From positions 111,992,320 through 112,056,319 of the forward strand of contig BSWB01000003.1 in NCBI GenBank assembly GCA_033239125.1: 64,000 bases of DNA, given 5' to 3'. Source of the DNA: Fagopyrum homotropicum. Its lineage: Eukaryota > Streptophyta > Magnoliopsida > Caryophyllales > Polygonaceae. Shown here piece after piece: positions 32,966-45,174 of the stretch. The translations under genes were made by a program, and so were the position numbers. The notes beneath the pieces are model-generated. The model saw only the letters and a list, made by a program, of their open reading frames with translations, did not search any database and was not told the DNA's origin. The number at the start of each line of letters is the position of its first letter. The first letter of the stretch is position 1.

Positions 32966-34628
32966 ACAAGTCTTAACGAGCCTCTCACTATGGTGAAGAT
33001 ACCTCTACTTGTCGTTCGCCATACACATCTCTTGATAATTGAAGTACCACTTGTCCGCCTCGTACCTTTCCTAAAAACCGTACCAGAATGCCTTGTGGGA
33101 AAAAACAGAAGAAACTCCCCCTTCAAAGCCATTGAACCCTCCAACTCGTCAGTTCTCAAGTACTACCATCTCAAGCTTAAAGCTTATAACATCACTATAA
33201 TATCTGTCCTTAAATACACACCATAGTCACAAGGCTCCCTCGGGTGAGTCAAGAAACTTTGACTCATCTCTTGTTCGCGACAACTCATCAGTTGTTTCAT
33301 AAGGAGAGAAAGTATTATGCATCTTCTTTCTTTAAATGGCCATTTGGGTAAAACACAATGGAAACCTCACTTCCTCTTAAACCACTGGTCCTCTTAACCA
33401 TGTTCAAACCTTAAAGGTCCAAATTCACGCCGTTCTCTCACATGTCACTCCCATAATCACAAAAGGTCATGTAAGGTCGTTACAAATCCTCCCTGGGAGG
33501 TCTAAACATAGTTACTTGCTTTAACAACTTCAAGTTATATGACCAAGACACGGCACCTTAGTTGATACACCTTCTTGCCATTGGCATCGAACCGCCGACA
33601 CACACCAACTCTCAAAACCGATCCGCTATATTCCACAATCTTGTTTACTCTTTCCTTCCGGCTTATCGCTAGGCAATCCCGCACACGTACGTTCTTGATT
33701 GCCACCGGTCAGATTATAGTTGGCCTCCTTGAGGTCATCAACTTAACTATCTTCTATGCTCTTCATGTCACCTTTAGCCCGAAGGCTACTGTCCCCGGGG
33801 TACTCTTACTTCAACTCCGTTAATTCAATCTATACTCGTAGACTCTTCTCTTTCATAGATAACTATATCCTTCTCAACCTTGTTGGGTCATATCAATTCA
33901 TCTTTCTTCCTACTTGACACTTATTGGTATTATCACAATTTCGGGAAACGGTCAACTCCACCAAGGAAATTCCACCATATGAATCCTCATCTCGCCATTC
34001 TTCTCGTAAGTCTTGTAAGTCTGAAGAAGTTAACCCGCCGGTATTCTAGGAAACTTTTCACTTCATCTTTTGGTGCCTCCATAAGCTTAACTTACGGCCT
34101 CTTAATTCTTGCGTCATTGTTGATCATACGTCTCATCTCGACTCCCGTGCTTAGGACTGTTTGGGGAAAACATGCCTTAAATGGGATCGCCACTTGCAAT
34201 CCTATACACTTATCCAGTTCTTCCGTTTATCGCCACACCTCTTTGACTCCACCATAAGTTGGTTGTATTTAATTTCTTTTATTTCCGCTCAAACATTATT
34301 TCTTCAAAGCCGCTCCACATCTCCATGTCACTTCCTTGTTGGTATTTATCTCGATTTATCTTAAGTTATTTCGAGTTTTCCTTCTACTTGTTCGTCCTTT
34401 CAGCGATACTTTCAATAGCCTTCAACTGGTTGCTTTGCCATCCTCGAAAGGAATCCGATGACACGTCAAGGCGTTCACCAACACGTGATGCTCCACTCGA
34501 TACATGAGTCGACTCGTTCTCACATGCATACTATTCTAAGTCCAACGGCGTTGTCCAAGGCGATGATGTCAAACTATCATCTTAACTATAAGGTCCAATA
34601 TCTACTTACACTACTATATATAATAAGG

Positions 34629-34651
34629 ATATATATATATATATATATATA
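34629..34651. repeat. AT dinucleotide microsatellite
   Basis: An uninterrupted AT run inside element 1; a second one is at 34784-34812. Confidence 0.9.
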
Positions 34652-34780
34652 AGAATATATAAGCCTTGTGTCTATAATACTACCAACATATCATGCCACA
34701 TCTATAAACTCATATAACATAACAAGTCCAAAAACAACTTAAAATCCAACGTGAATCCATAATCCAAAATACCCTAAGTC

Positions 34781-34817
<37 letters not shown>

Positions 34818-34991
34818 AATAATCAATAACTACGTCGCCGAGGTCCATGGAGGAAGTAGTGGTCCCGTACATTCTACCCCAATTGACTCATGCACATGAT
34901 TTTAAAACAAAAAAGTCAGAATCCGTGTGGGTTCTGTTTATTTCTCATTCGGCCTTTAGAAGGTTGTGAGTTCCATTGTTGTCAACCTAGG

Positions 34992-35003
34992 GCTCTGATA
35001 CCA
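34992..35003 (-). other. Element 1 primer-binding site, initiator-Met tRNA
   Basis: The minus strand reads TGGTATCAGAGC, a perfect complement to the 3' end of initiator tRNA-Met, three bases from the LTR. Confidence 0.85.
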
Positions 35004-35006
35004 CTT

Positions 35007-35118
35007 TGTAACACCACGAATCCGCGGGATATCGGAATGCTACAGGCGAGACCACACAATGGGACCCGACCCTTAGCCTGACAACAATCTTACCGGACCT
35101 TTCCAACATGACACAAAT
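35007..35118 (-). repeat. Element 1 5' LTR fragment
   Basis: It aligns to 28241-28352 with few differences and stops at ACACAAAT, where the LTR of element 2 begins. Element 2 therefore landed inside this LTR. Confidence 0.85.
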
Positions 35119-37222
35119 TGTAATAGCTAGGATTTTCGAATTCTAATTAATGTTGATTAACTTAATCAGTGATAGTAATTGACATATAACTCGCGAAGTT
35201 GAGTATAAGTCCCATCGTTATGTTCCTGGCGTAATTTTGGGCTTATGGTGAAATTTTCACTTTTTCCCCCGGGTAATTATTTTTACCCTCCGGTATTATT
35301 TGGAACATTTGCGAGCTCCAATTTATAAAAAATGCAGTTGAGAGAAATGATCAGGACATCGGACATGTCCTAGATATGAAATAACATGGAAAGGCAAAAC
35401 GGCCAAAAGAGTCGCTATTTCGTTTCTTAACGGATAAGAAAGACGGCTTAGGAATACACGTTTTCCGAGACAATTATGAGATAATTATCCCTACAATATT
35501 CAAGATTTATTGTTCCAATTTTGAGAAGTTTGGAGAATGGGGTTCAACCCGCCATTGGATCGGTTAAAGGATAATTATCGACTTCGCTAAAGGATAATTA
35601 TCGACTTCACTATAAATAGCGGAAAATCGTTTATTAATTCATTTCCTTTCACGTTTCCTCGTAAAAGCTCTGATTTCTCTCAAACTTCAAACTCAGATCT
35701 ACTCTCCGTTTCTAATCCGATTTCAATGCCGTTTGAGTTTTTGGATTCCTTTCTTCATTCTCTTCATATCGATACCAAGTTTCTGCATTTCCGAGCAGAT
35801 GAAGACCTGGTCGAGCATATATGTCACCAGGACAGTTCTGTCGCTCAGATTCTAGTGAATTTGATGTTGTACATGCGTAGCCTGCATCGTTGTGATTCCA
35901 AATCTTCTTTCAGATAGTCAATCGGGTTAGTAACGAATAAGTTATGAATTTATTCGTTTTCCGTACTGCGATTTAGCCTAATTGACCTTAGACTTTTCAA
36001 AATGGATAATTAGAAATTCCATTATGATCATTATATTATTCTGTGTTTATGGGTTGTTTGTTTGATGAAATCTGATGACAAGTGGGTTTAGAAATGGCCT
36101 GCGGGCAAAACGTTATTCTGGTGAAATTTAATTAATTAATTAAATTAGGATTAAATTTGAGATTGAGGAATACTGATTAGATGCATGCTAGGTGTCCGAA
36201 TGAGTTGAGGATCATGATGATGTTATGGATATCAGTTATGGCTTTAAGGTTTAGTATGTGTACGAGTATGATGAGATGCTATGTTGAGGATATGCCTTAG
36301 GCATTTATGAATGTGTTGAGGATCTGAGATTTATATTTGAGATATAGGTTGGTTGTGGTTAGTGAGACGAGTCTCCTAACCTTTGCAATATGTGATTGTG
36401 TGTGCCTTGCTATTGCAGGCGTTGATTACTTCCCCAAGGGGAAGCTGTGACGTGGTACAAGTTACGAGCATATCAGGTAAGTCCATAGGACTTACTTAGC
36501 GTGCACTTGTAAATTGTATGATTATGATGGTTGTGTTTGTTTATATGATTGTGCATTTATAACCTAATCCGGACTAGGATGGCCATTTATTACATTTATT
36601 TGGCCCAAGTGTATTATAACGGGCGGTAACCACCGGTCTCCGCCTACTGGTTAGGAGGAGGTGCTTGGAAGCCAGTAACACAGGGGGGGGACGAGTGACG
36701 ATCACCCCCAATGCAAACCCCTGTGTTAACGGGGAAAGGGACGAGGTTCTTTAGGTTCCTCGTGTTACAAAAGAAGTTGAATTAGTAATGGAATAACGTA
36801 ATGAAAGATAATAAATGAATGTGTGTGGCATTGCATGTATGAGATGTTTATGTGTGGTTGTGCTATTACCTTCATGCTTTTCATTGTTGTAGCTAACAAT
36901 TTCATACCGTGTTGTAGATGATCTGTAGGTTAGGAAGACTGCAAGGTGAGACAGATGGTGTGGCCAGCCGAAGACTTTTGTACATTAGGATGCACGGGAT
37001 ATGGGATCTTTTGTATCGGATGTTGTGGTTTGATGTTTTGTACTCGGCTCTGAGTTTGTAAACTCTTTTGATGTATCATATACAGCTTTTATGTATTTGG
37101 TTTTAATCTACATGTGCCTTGTTGTAAGATCCAATGAACTTGTTGTCAGGCTAGGGTCAGGATCCATTGTGAGATCCTAGCCCAATGTGACACTCCAAGT
37201 CCCGTGGATTTGGGGTGTTACA
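35119..37222 (+). repeat. Element 2 5' LTR
   Basis: 2104 bases, TGTAATAGCTAGG to GGGGTGTTACA, with TATA box TATAAATAG at 35611. A short reading downstream of the TATA box at 35726-35917 also lies in the second LTR and is leader sequence, not a proven gene. Confidence 0.9.
35611..35619 (+). promoter_or_regulatory. TATA box of element 2 5' LTR
   Basis: TATAAATAG in an LTR stretch duplicated at 62413-62421. It is followed within 30-100 bases by a pyrimidine-rich leader. Confidence 0.6.
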
Positions 37223-37226
37223 GAGT

Positions 37227-37238
37227 TGGTATCAGAGC
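37227..37238 (+). other. Element 2 primer-binding site, initiator-Met tRNA
   Basis: TGGTATCAGAGC, a perfect match, four bases after the LTR end. Confidence 0.9.
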
Positions 37239-39361
37239 GAGGTTGATAACACCAGAGGGTGATGTTTTTTTTTATGGTGTGCCATGAAGGATAGAGATAG
37301 TTCCATGCTGAAGAGTATTCCAGTGGTATATGATCTTATAGACGTGTTACTGAACCGTCTAATCTATCGCCTCAGCGGAATGAGGACTTTGATATTGCGC
37401 TAAAGTATGGTACGAGACTGGTTGGGAGAAGGCCTATGAGGTATATGGCTTGTTGAGTTGTTAGAAATTGAAGAATCAATTTGAAGAGTGGTTTGAGACG
37501 GGCTCCGTTCGCCCTAGCACGTTCATTACTACGTATGGACGACTTGTTGGATCAACTAAGAGAAGCAATTGTGTTTTTAAGATTTCCGTATGCATAGGAT
37601 ATCATCAGCTAAGGATGAGAGAGCAGTGTGGGCATAGGACAAAATTCCATACCCGTTATGGACACTACGAGTTGTAGTGCTGTCATTGGAGTTGAGGAAC
37701 GTCCTAGTAGTCGTTATAGGAGTTGATGAACAGTGTCTTCATCTACTTCCTTGATTAGTTGGTGGTAGACCTTATTGATGACGTTTTGGTGTACTCTGAC
37801 AACGGAGAGGAACATATCGGTTATTTGAGGACGGTTTTGCAGGATCCGAGGGATAAAAGCCAGTGTGCTATGCTCCCTAAATGTGAATTGAGATGCCAAA
37901 AGTAACCTTCAAGGTCATGTTGTTCCACCAGTAGGATCATGATTGATGTGACGAGGAGTAAGTAAGAAGTCTTATAGATGATACTGATGAACGTTAAGGG
38001 AATGCGTAGTTCTCGGCCCAGCCGATTGCTACCAACGCTTTGAGGAAGGATTTTATGTGATTGTGCATTCATTTACGAGTCTTTTGAGGAAGACCACCAT
38101 AATTGTGTGGTTGAAGTAGTATGTCGAAGCTCTAAAGAGTAGAGGAAGCATTTGACCTCTGCTTCTATTAGGTGATAATGAGAAGATTCTGGGAATCACG
38201 TGACTACGGTGCTGAGAACGTATGAGGAGAACTACCCGACTCATGATTTCGATTTAGTAGTGGTAGTTCAAGTTCCAAGATTTGAAGATAATACCTGTGT
38301 CACATTTCATGTTAGAGTTTCACAAATCATAGGAGGTTGAAGCATATTTTTATGCAATAAAGGTTGAATAACTGCCAGCGTCGATGGTTTGAGTTGATCA
38401 AGGACGCTGACCTTGAGATTTGTACCATTCTGGCGAGGAGAATGTGGTCACTGATGCCTTGAATAAGAAGACGCCTCGAGAGAAGGTGATTTTTGAATTG
38501 TTGTACACTCTCGGTTTCAAAATGATCTAGCTTGGTTAGAGTTGGACCTACAACTGCTGATAAGGACGTTAGTTTCATGTTTAGGGATTTTACCTGGTTT
38601 GTTGGATGAGGTCCAAAAAAAACAAGGGACTTACCTAACCCTGAGGGAACTGGATGGAAGTTGCCTCATGGCGAGGCATCACAGTTCTTTAATGGAACAG
38701 AAGGAGTATGAGGCGCCACAACTGCGTCAGTATAACCGCTTATGCGGAGTCGAGTGGAGAAGATTACAGTACACTCATAGTACACCTTCTTTAGTACATC
38801 CATGTACGAATAAGAGGTACCACGAAGTAGTAAATCAGGTTAAAGTGTTACAGACCTGGAGATGAGCTCATCCACTACCAGTGTTGTAGTGGAAGTGAGA
38901 GGAATTTTCTGTGGACTTGTGATAGGATTGAGACCTAGTAAGAGTTTTGGTGTTATCCAGATTATTAGTAACAGATTTACGAAGTCAATACGTTCCATCT
39001 CTACAGAGAGACGTGGCCAGTGAATGAAGTAACAAAGGAGTACACCAGACAGATGGTGGGACTCCATAAGTGTACCGAGGACGATCGACTATGATTGTAG
39101 TAGACGGTTTACTTTGAGGTTTTGATAGCAGATTCAGACTGCTTGGGGAACACGTCCACATATCATGATTGAGTTTTACCTCAGACAGACGGTCAGTCTG
39201 AGAGAACCCTCCAGACCGTAGAGGACATGTTGTGAGCTTGTGGGATGGAATGGGAACAAGGACGAAATGTTTATCTCCCACTCGTTGAGTTCTTATACCA
39301 CCACCGTTGGTATGCATATATAGAGATGGCCCTTATGAGGCGTTGTGTAGACATAGGTGTT
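37239..39361 (+). pseudogene. Element 2 pol, left part (RT, RNase H, integrase), decayed
   Basis: Gag and protease are essentially gone: RT motifs begin within 250 bases of the primer site. RT is seen at 37550-37870 as GYHQLRMREQ, RYGHYE and then LIDDVLVYS, which keeps both catalytic Asp. The RNase H end NVVTDALNKK is near 38440. Integrase shows PQTDGQSERTLQTVEDML at about 39179-39233 and PYEALCRHRC ending at 39361, where element 3 enters. Frames shift many times. Confidence 0.75.
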
Positions 39362-40882
39362 TGATAGTTGATGGAATCACTATCAATTAGGGTAGTTTTT
39401 AGAGTCTTTTTATTGCATTAGTGTCGGTTTATGCTACTAACTCCTTGGTCCAGAAGAAGAAGATAAAAAGAAGCTAAAGAAGGAGTTATAAGCACTTAGG
39501 AGTGAAGATCGATCACGAAGCAAAGCTTCTGTTGCCTCACCGCCCCAACGGGTCCTTGCAGCCGCCCCTGCGGATGACGTTTTCCACTGGAGCGCTACCT
39601 GCGTCTTCATCAGCGCCAACCATGATGCGTGTTACCGCCCCTGCTCCACTCCTTGGCGCCCCTGGGGTAACATGCCCTGAAGAAATGAAGACCAGCTCCC
39701 CTGCGTCTCCCACTGCGCCCCTGCCTACGCCTCAACCTGGGGGCTGGAAGACGAAGAGGCTATGTCACCGCCCCTGCGTTGACATAGGGACGCTCCGGCG
39801 GCTTGGCATCAGAAACGTCAGGAAGGCGAAAGGTCAGACATTGAAGAGCATTGAAGATCCGCCCCAGCGGAATTGTGTAGCCGCCCCAGCGGCTCTGAAG
39901 AAGATCAACCGATTCTGCCTAAACCGCCCCTGCGGTACCTGAAGTCCGCCCCTGCGGTTTAACGCTAGACGCTTTACTCCGGCTATTTACACCACCTTTA
40001 TGGCATTAAAGGTGGCTGTTTTAGGCCGGCCATATACTCCTATTTAGTGTCTTTTGTAGTATAAATAGTCCTTGGTTGATTGCTAGAAGGATGGATCTTA
40101 TCATCTTGTTAATCATCAAATTATCCACTTAGATTGTCTTGCTACCTTGTAATGAGTTGCTAACTCCCTTGCTACATTGGGTTGGTTTGAAGCTGCTTTG
40201 TTACTGTGGTTGTAAGTACTTTATAATATAAGTTTTCATTCAATAATACTTTGTGTTTCCTTGATCTCCATTGTCTAATTGCATGTTTACTATTGGTTGA
40301 GATTGATCACCTTATGTTCTAAAGTGCATGTAAGCAACTAGGATTAATAGGTTTCGGGTCTTTAATCTAGTAGCAACTTTAAGTAATAACGGGTTGTGAT
40401 TACTTAAAGAAAAGGAACACAAATATAAAGATAAGTTTAACGGTTTTAATCTTCTCTTTATATCCCTTAGTCTTTGTTTGAAAGCTAACTTGTTATTTGT
40501 TCTTGTAGGTTTACGGAACTTTAACCTGTTAAGTTGTGTTGATGCCGGTTGGATCAACACATATATACGATCGAGACGGGAGATACTTGAAAACTTGTAA
40601 AAGGAACTCACCAAAGTAGCAATTGCATGCTTAGAATCAACCTAGTGTAGATTCATCCATTATTGTCTTACTTGTCGCATTAATCGTTTTCATACGTTTT
40701 TGTGCATCAATTCAACCAAACCCCTCCCCTTTGTGTCACTTGTCATTATAATCGATAATTGCATCTAAAACACCTTAACTCTCTTGGTTTCGACCCTTAC
40801 TTAATCACTATACTTGTTCTTAGTGCTAAGTCGGGATTTACTTTTGATTGGGTATAGACGACAATAGAAATACCTTCAGTCA
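39362..40882 (+). repeat. Element 3 5' LTR
   Basis: 1521 bases, TGATAGTTGATGG to CCTTCAGTCA, TATA box TATAAATA at 40060-40067. Three exact CCGCCCCTGCGG words lie at about 39560, 39926 and 39947, with many variants. Confidence 0.9.
40060..40067 (+). promoter_or_regulatory. TATA box of element 3 5' LTR
   Basis: TATAAATA. The same site is at 59954-59961 in the 3' LTR and on the minus strand at 55688-55695 and 45992-45999 in element 4. Confidence 0.6.
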
Positions 40883-40887
40883 AATTT

Positions 40888-40905
40888 TGGCGACGTTGCT
40901 GGGGA
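40888..40905 (+). other. Element 3 primer-binding site, tRNA-Asp type, mutated
   Basis: TGGCGACGTTGCTGGGGA, two changes from the tRNA-Asp complement, six bases after the LTR (40882). The changes agree with element 3 being older than element 4. Confidence 0.85.
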
Positions 40906-40953
40906 GTTTTAGTGTTTTATTGTTATTATTGATTATTAGTTTGAACCATTTTT

Positions 40954-42012
40954 ATGGTTCAAACCCGTGCTACTAATTCTGGCTTTGCTTCTTTTGATCC
41001 AGAAATTGAGAGGACGCACCTCCGGCAACGAAGACAACAACAACTTCAACAAGAGATGGCTGACCGTACTCTTCATAAACTTACGCAGCCCACCTTGGCT
41101 CAAAACCCTCTTGCAGTCACTATACCGGCACTAGGGGAAGGAGTTAACTTTGAGCTCAAGCCGGGCCTCATTCATTTCCTCCTATCCTTCCATGGGCTAA
41201 GTGGTGAAGACCCCATCAAGCACCTTGGGAAGTTCCATACCGTGTGTATGAACATGAAGCCGGCCAATATTACCGAAGAATACATCAAGATGAGGGCATT
41301 CGGCTTCACACTCAAAGATTCGGCGGATGATTGGTATTACCACCTTCCATCCGGGAGTATCGACACTTGGGAGAACCTTCACAAAGCGTTCTTGGAGAAA
41401 TACTTTCCAGCTAAGAAGGCTAATAGCTTGAAGAAAGCTATAAACAACATCGATCAAGAGGCAACCGAAACTCTTTACGAGTACTTCGAAAGGTTTGCAC
41501 GCCTCCGATCCAGCTGTCCTTTTCACGGATATTCAACTCAAGATCTAGTCTTGTACTTGTACAATGGCTTGCTAGACAATGAAAGGAGGATCATCGATGC
41601 GGCTTGCGGAGGTAATATTCTTAACTCAACTCCTGACCTTGCTTTGGAAAAGATACAGGAACTAGCGGAAGGAACTTGGAACTTTGGAAGGACCCCGGCT
41701 AAGAAAGGAGTTCATGATGTGAGTTATGGGAAGAGTGAGATTTCCACCGAGCTAGCGGAATTGAAAGAAATGGTGAAGAGGCTAACACTTATGGGAACAC
41801 CGCAACAGCTCAAAGCTTGTGGAGTTTGTGCTGACCCGTATCATCCAACGAACATGTGTCCACAAGTTCAGGATAACGATGCTGAAGTAAACGCAATGGG
41901 TTATAGACAACCACAACAACAAAGACCTAGGAACGATCCCTATGCACAAAATTTCATGCCAAATTGGCATGACCAACAAAATTTTCGTTGGAGGGATCAA
42001 CAAAACCAATAA
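40954..42012 (+). pseudogene. Element 3 gag
   Basis: 352 codons from ATG 40954, starting MVQTRATNSGFASFDPEIER. The gag core has FTLKDSADDWYYHLPSGSI and LEKYFPAKKANSLKKA. A CX2CX4HX4C zinc knuckle (CGVCADPYHPTNMC) lies near residue 290, followed by a Gln/Asn-rich tail. Capsid and RNA binding in the particle are the family role. The frame ends at a TAA (42010-42012) where element 4 has CAA; a further TAG follows and then the same frame continues into pol at 42052. So in this family gag and pol were one frame, now stopped. Confidence 0.85.
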
Positions 42013-42051
42013 CAACAGCCCCGCCAAGGTAAGTAGCACTCAACTGAAGAT

Positions 42052-44019
42052 ATGTTGCAGGTTTTGACTAAGCACTTTGCTACTCATGTCCAAACAACAG
42101 AATCTAGCATCAAGAACCTTGAGCAACATTTTAGTAAAATGGCGGAAGCTATTTCAAGGACCGAATCAAGGCTTTCTGGAGGATTGCCTTCCCAGACGCT
42201 TATAAACCCCAAGGAGAATGTTTGTGCCCTAACACTAAGGAGCGGGAAGCAAATCCAAGAAGAACCAACAAAAGAATCACAAAGCAAACCTTCTGTCGTT
42301 TTTTCCGCACCCACAACCGTCCATGCGGCTGCAGCTGCGCCCATCACAGAATGGACGACGCCCCTGCGGCTGGCTGCCCCCGCCCCTGCGGTGACAACCC
42401 CTGAGCCGCCCCTGCGCCTTCAAGATGACGCCCTTGCGGAAAACACAACAGAGGGTCTTGCTGAAAAGGATACTTACGTCCGGCCTAACTTTCCGCCACT
42501 GTACTCCAAGAAGCCACCGGCTCCTTTTCTTGAAGCCTTGAAGGAGAAAAGAATCATAGAGGACAAGGACCTCTTTGAGACTTTCTCCAAATGCGAGGTA
42601 AACATTCCTCTCCTTAAGTTGGTGAAAAGTATTCCTAAGTATGCTCGTTTTTTGAAGGAACTGTGCACTATCAAGAGGAATCAAAAGCTAAAGGGGAAAC
42701 AGAAGGTGCAAGTGAGTGAGCATGTGTCGGCAGTCTTCCAACGGAGAATGCCCAAGAAGTGCAGCGATCCGGGCATGGTAAGCATTCCTTGTGTTATAGG
42801 GGAAACCCGCTTTGACAAAGCAATGCTTGATCTCGGTGCTTCTATCAATGTTTTACCATATTCGATTTACAATTTGGCCATTGGGCCCACTTTACAAACC
42901 CCAATCGAGAAGCTTGTTCCGTCCATAGTGCAGGCACCTGAAATAGAATTGAAGGACCTTCCGTCACACCTCAAGTACGTTTTCCTTGGAGCACACAATA
43001 CCTTGCCGGTGATTATTTCCAACAAGTTGACCACCGGACAAGAAGATAAGTTGGTAAAAGTATTAAAGGAGCACAAGACGGCCCTTGGATGGACTATTGC
43101 GGACATCAAAGGGATAAGTCCTTCCACTTGCATGCATAGGATTTTACTTGAGGACGAAGCCAAGTCCTCTAGGCAACCTCAAAGGAGGTTGAACCCACCA
43201 ATGATGGATGTGGTCAAAAAGGAAGTGTTGAAGCTCCTCCAAGCGGATATGATCTTTCCTATCTCGGATAGCACTTGGGTCAGCCCGACCCTAGTAGTTC
43301 CAAAAAAGAGAGGCATCACTTTGGTGGAAAATCAACATGGAGAGATGGTCCCAAGCAAAACACAAACCGGATGGAGAGTTTACATTGACTACCACAAGCT
43401 CAATAAGGTAACACGAAAAGACCATTTCCCATTACCTTTTATTGATCAAATGTTGGAACGTCTTGCAGGTCATCAATATTACTGTTTCCTGGATGGATAT
43501 TCGGGCTATTTCCAAATAGCCATCGCACCAGAGGATCAAGAGAAGACGACGTTCACTTGCCCATTTGGCACTTTCGCATATCGCAGAATGCCATTTGGAC
43601 TTTGCAACGCACCAGGCACTTTCCAACGGTGTATGATAAGTATTTTCTCCGAATACATAGAAAATTTTATTGAAGTCTTCATAGATGATTTTACCGTCCA
43701 TGGAGATAGTTTTGACGCATGTTTTGGGCATTTGAAACTTGTTCTTGAAAAATGTGTTGAAACCAATTTAGTTCTTAATTCGGAAAAATGTCATTTCATG
43801 GTCGAACAAGGAATTGTGCTAGGACATGTAATATCCTCAAAAGGGATAGAGGTAGATAAGGCAAAGGTTGATGTATTTAAAATTTACCTTATTCTACTAA
43901 TGTTCGGGAAATCCGATCTTTCCTTGGTCATGCAAATTTCTACCGACGGTTCATCAAAGATTTTTCAAAGATCTCAGCACCCCTGTGTGAATTGCTCAAG
44001 AAAGATGTCACCTTCATAG
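42052..44019 (+). pseudogene. Element 3 protease fragment and reverse transcriptase
   Basis: 655 codons in the gag frame. The linker at about 100-140 translates GCCCCTGCGG words. The protease keeps DLGASINVLPYSIY but then jumps to AIGPTLQT. Compared with element 4 about 165 residues are missing in frame, including the protease C-terminal half, with AAT shared at the joint. RT follows with KVTRKDHFPLPFIDQM, FGLCNAPGTFQRCM and FIDDF; both catalytic Asp remain. A lost base near 43877 shifts the frame and the reading ends at 44019. Confidence 0.85.
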
Positions 44020-45174
44020 TGAATGAGGATTGCAAGAAGGCTTTCAACACTTTGAAGGCATGTCTCACCACTGCACCAATCATCCGTTCTCCGGATTTGG
44101 AGAAACCTTTTGAAATTATGTGTGACGCCAGTGACTACGCCATCGGAGCTGTCTTGTGATCCATTATGCGTCTACGACACTCAATGGAGCACAAAGGAAT
44201 TACTCTACCACCGAGAAGGAGATGTTAGCGGTAGTTTTTTCCCTTGAGAAATTCCAACAGTACCTACTTGGGGTAAAGGTAATTATCTTCAGTGACCATG
44301 CAACTCTTAGGTACCTCATGGAAAAGAAGGAGGCAAAGCCACGACTGATCCGTTGGGTACTTCTTCTAAGCGAGTTTAACCTAGAGATAAGGGACAAGAA
44401 GGGAGTTGAGAACTTGGTGGCAGATCATTTGAGCAGACTAGTGCAAGAGGAGGAAGACCCAAAAACAAGAGAGATAGCCGGAATTTTTCCAGACGATACA
44501 TTCTACACAACTCTTTGTTGTGTAACTGCCCCCGCGCATCACACCAGCCGCCCCCGCGCCTCACACCAGCCGCCCCTGCGTCTCTGTCTAGGAGCCCCTA
44601 CGGAATTGTCGACAGAGGTTTGTCTTAAGCTCCAATCTTTTAAGCCTTGGTTTGCTGACATTGTGAAATTCATTGTCTTAAGCTCCAATCTTTTAAGCCT
44701 TTGGAAGCATTGTAGTGACCAAGTGATCCGGCGTTGCATTCCGGACAATGAGGTACAATCCGTCCTAACTTTCTGTCATTCTGAAGCATGTGGGGGGCAC
44801 TTTGGGGCAAATAAAACTGCAAGAAAAGTTTTGGATGCAGGTTTCTTTTGGCCACACATTTTTCGAGACGCTTTTGCATTTTGTAAAGTGTGTGATAGAT
44901 GCCAAAGGGTGGGAAATCTTTCAAGGAGACATGAAATGCCCCAATCCTCTCTTATATTTTGTGAAATATTCGATGTTTGGGGAATTGATTTCACGGGGAC
45001 GTTTCCTACTTCATTCGGGAACACATATATTTTGCTTGCGGTGGAGTATGTTTCCAAGTGGGTGGAAGCAAAGGCCACCAAAACTGATGATTCAAAAGTA
45101 GTTGCAGCTTTTCTGAAGGAAAATATCTTTGGAAGATTTGGATTCCCAAAAGCCTTAATCAGTGATAGGGGTAC
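44020..45174 (+). pseudogene. Element 3 RNase H and integrase N-terminal part
   Basis: RNase H starts with FEIMCDASDYAIGAVL, which keeps the catalytic Asp. It is then broken by loss of about 28 bases at 44157 and continues in the 366-codon frame from 44156 (TTEKEMLAV, FSDHATLRYL, ADHLSRL). Integrase follows with a His/Cys zinc region (FCKVCDRCQR), WGIDFTG and ISDRGT. At the integrase start about 120 bases are replaced by a second copy of a 27-base stretch (44621-44647 repeated at 44674-44700). Element 4 enters at 45175, after the GGTAC target. Confidence 0.85.

Larger units (their letters stand above)
31051..34980 (-). pseudogene. Remaining element 1 interior, gag-pol debris
   Basis: Apart from the RT fragment no motif is clear. 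Frames are broken every 60-120 codons on both strands. Two AT dinucleotide runs lie at 34629-34651 and 34784-34812. Confidence 0.4.
28241..35118 (-). mobile_element. Element 1: Tekay/Del-like chromovirus, decayed, right LTR interrupted
   Basis: The left LTR (28241-30329) and the first 112 bases of the right LTR (35007-35118) begin alike: TGTAACACC(C/A)CGAATCCGCGG. The primer site is beside the right LTR and the polypurine tract beside the left one, so the element reads leftwards. Pol is shredded but recognisable. The right LTR stops at 35118 where element 2 begins; its other part should lie beyond element 5, outside the window. Confidence 0.85.

Noticed and set aside
34992..35003. GCTCTGATACCA as part of a tRNA gene
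   Set aside because: Only the 3'-end complement is present, beside an LTR; it is a primer-binding site, with no cloverleaf around it.
35726..35917. 63-codon frame downstream of the element 2 TATA box (MPFEFLDSFLHSLHIDTKFL)
   Set aside because: The second LTR carries the same region with an altered start (ATT) and a deletion; more likely untranslated leader than a gene, though a short leader peptide is not excluded.
42010..42042. In-frame TAA/TAG between gag and pol of element 3 as programmed stop readthrough
   Set aside because: Element 4 of the same family has CAA and TAT at these codons, so the stops are later mutations.
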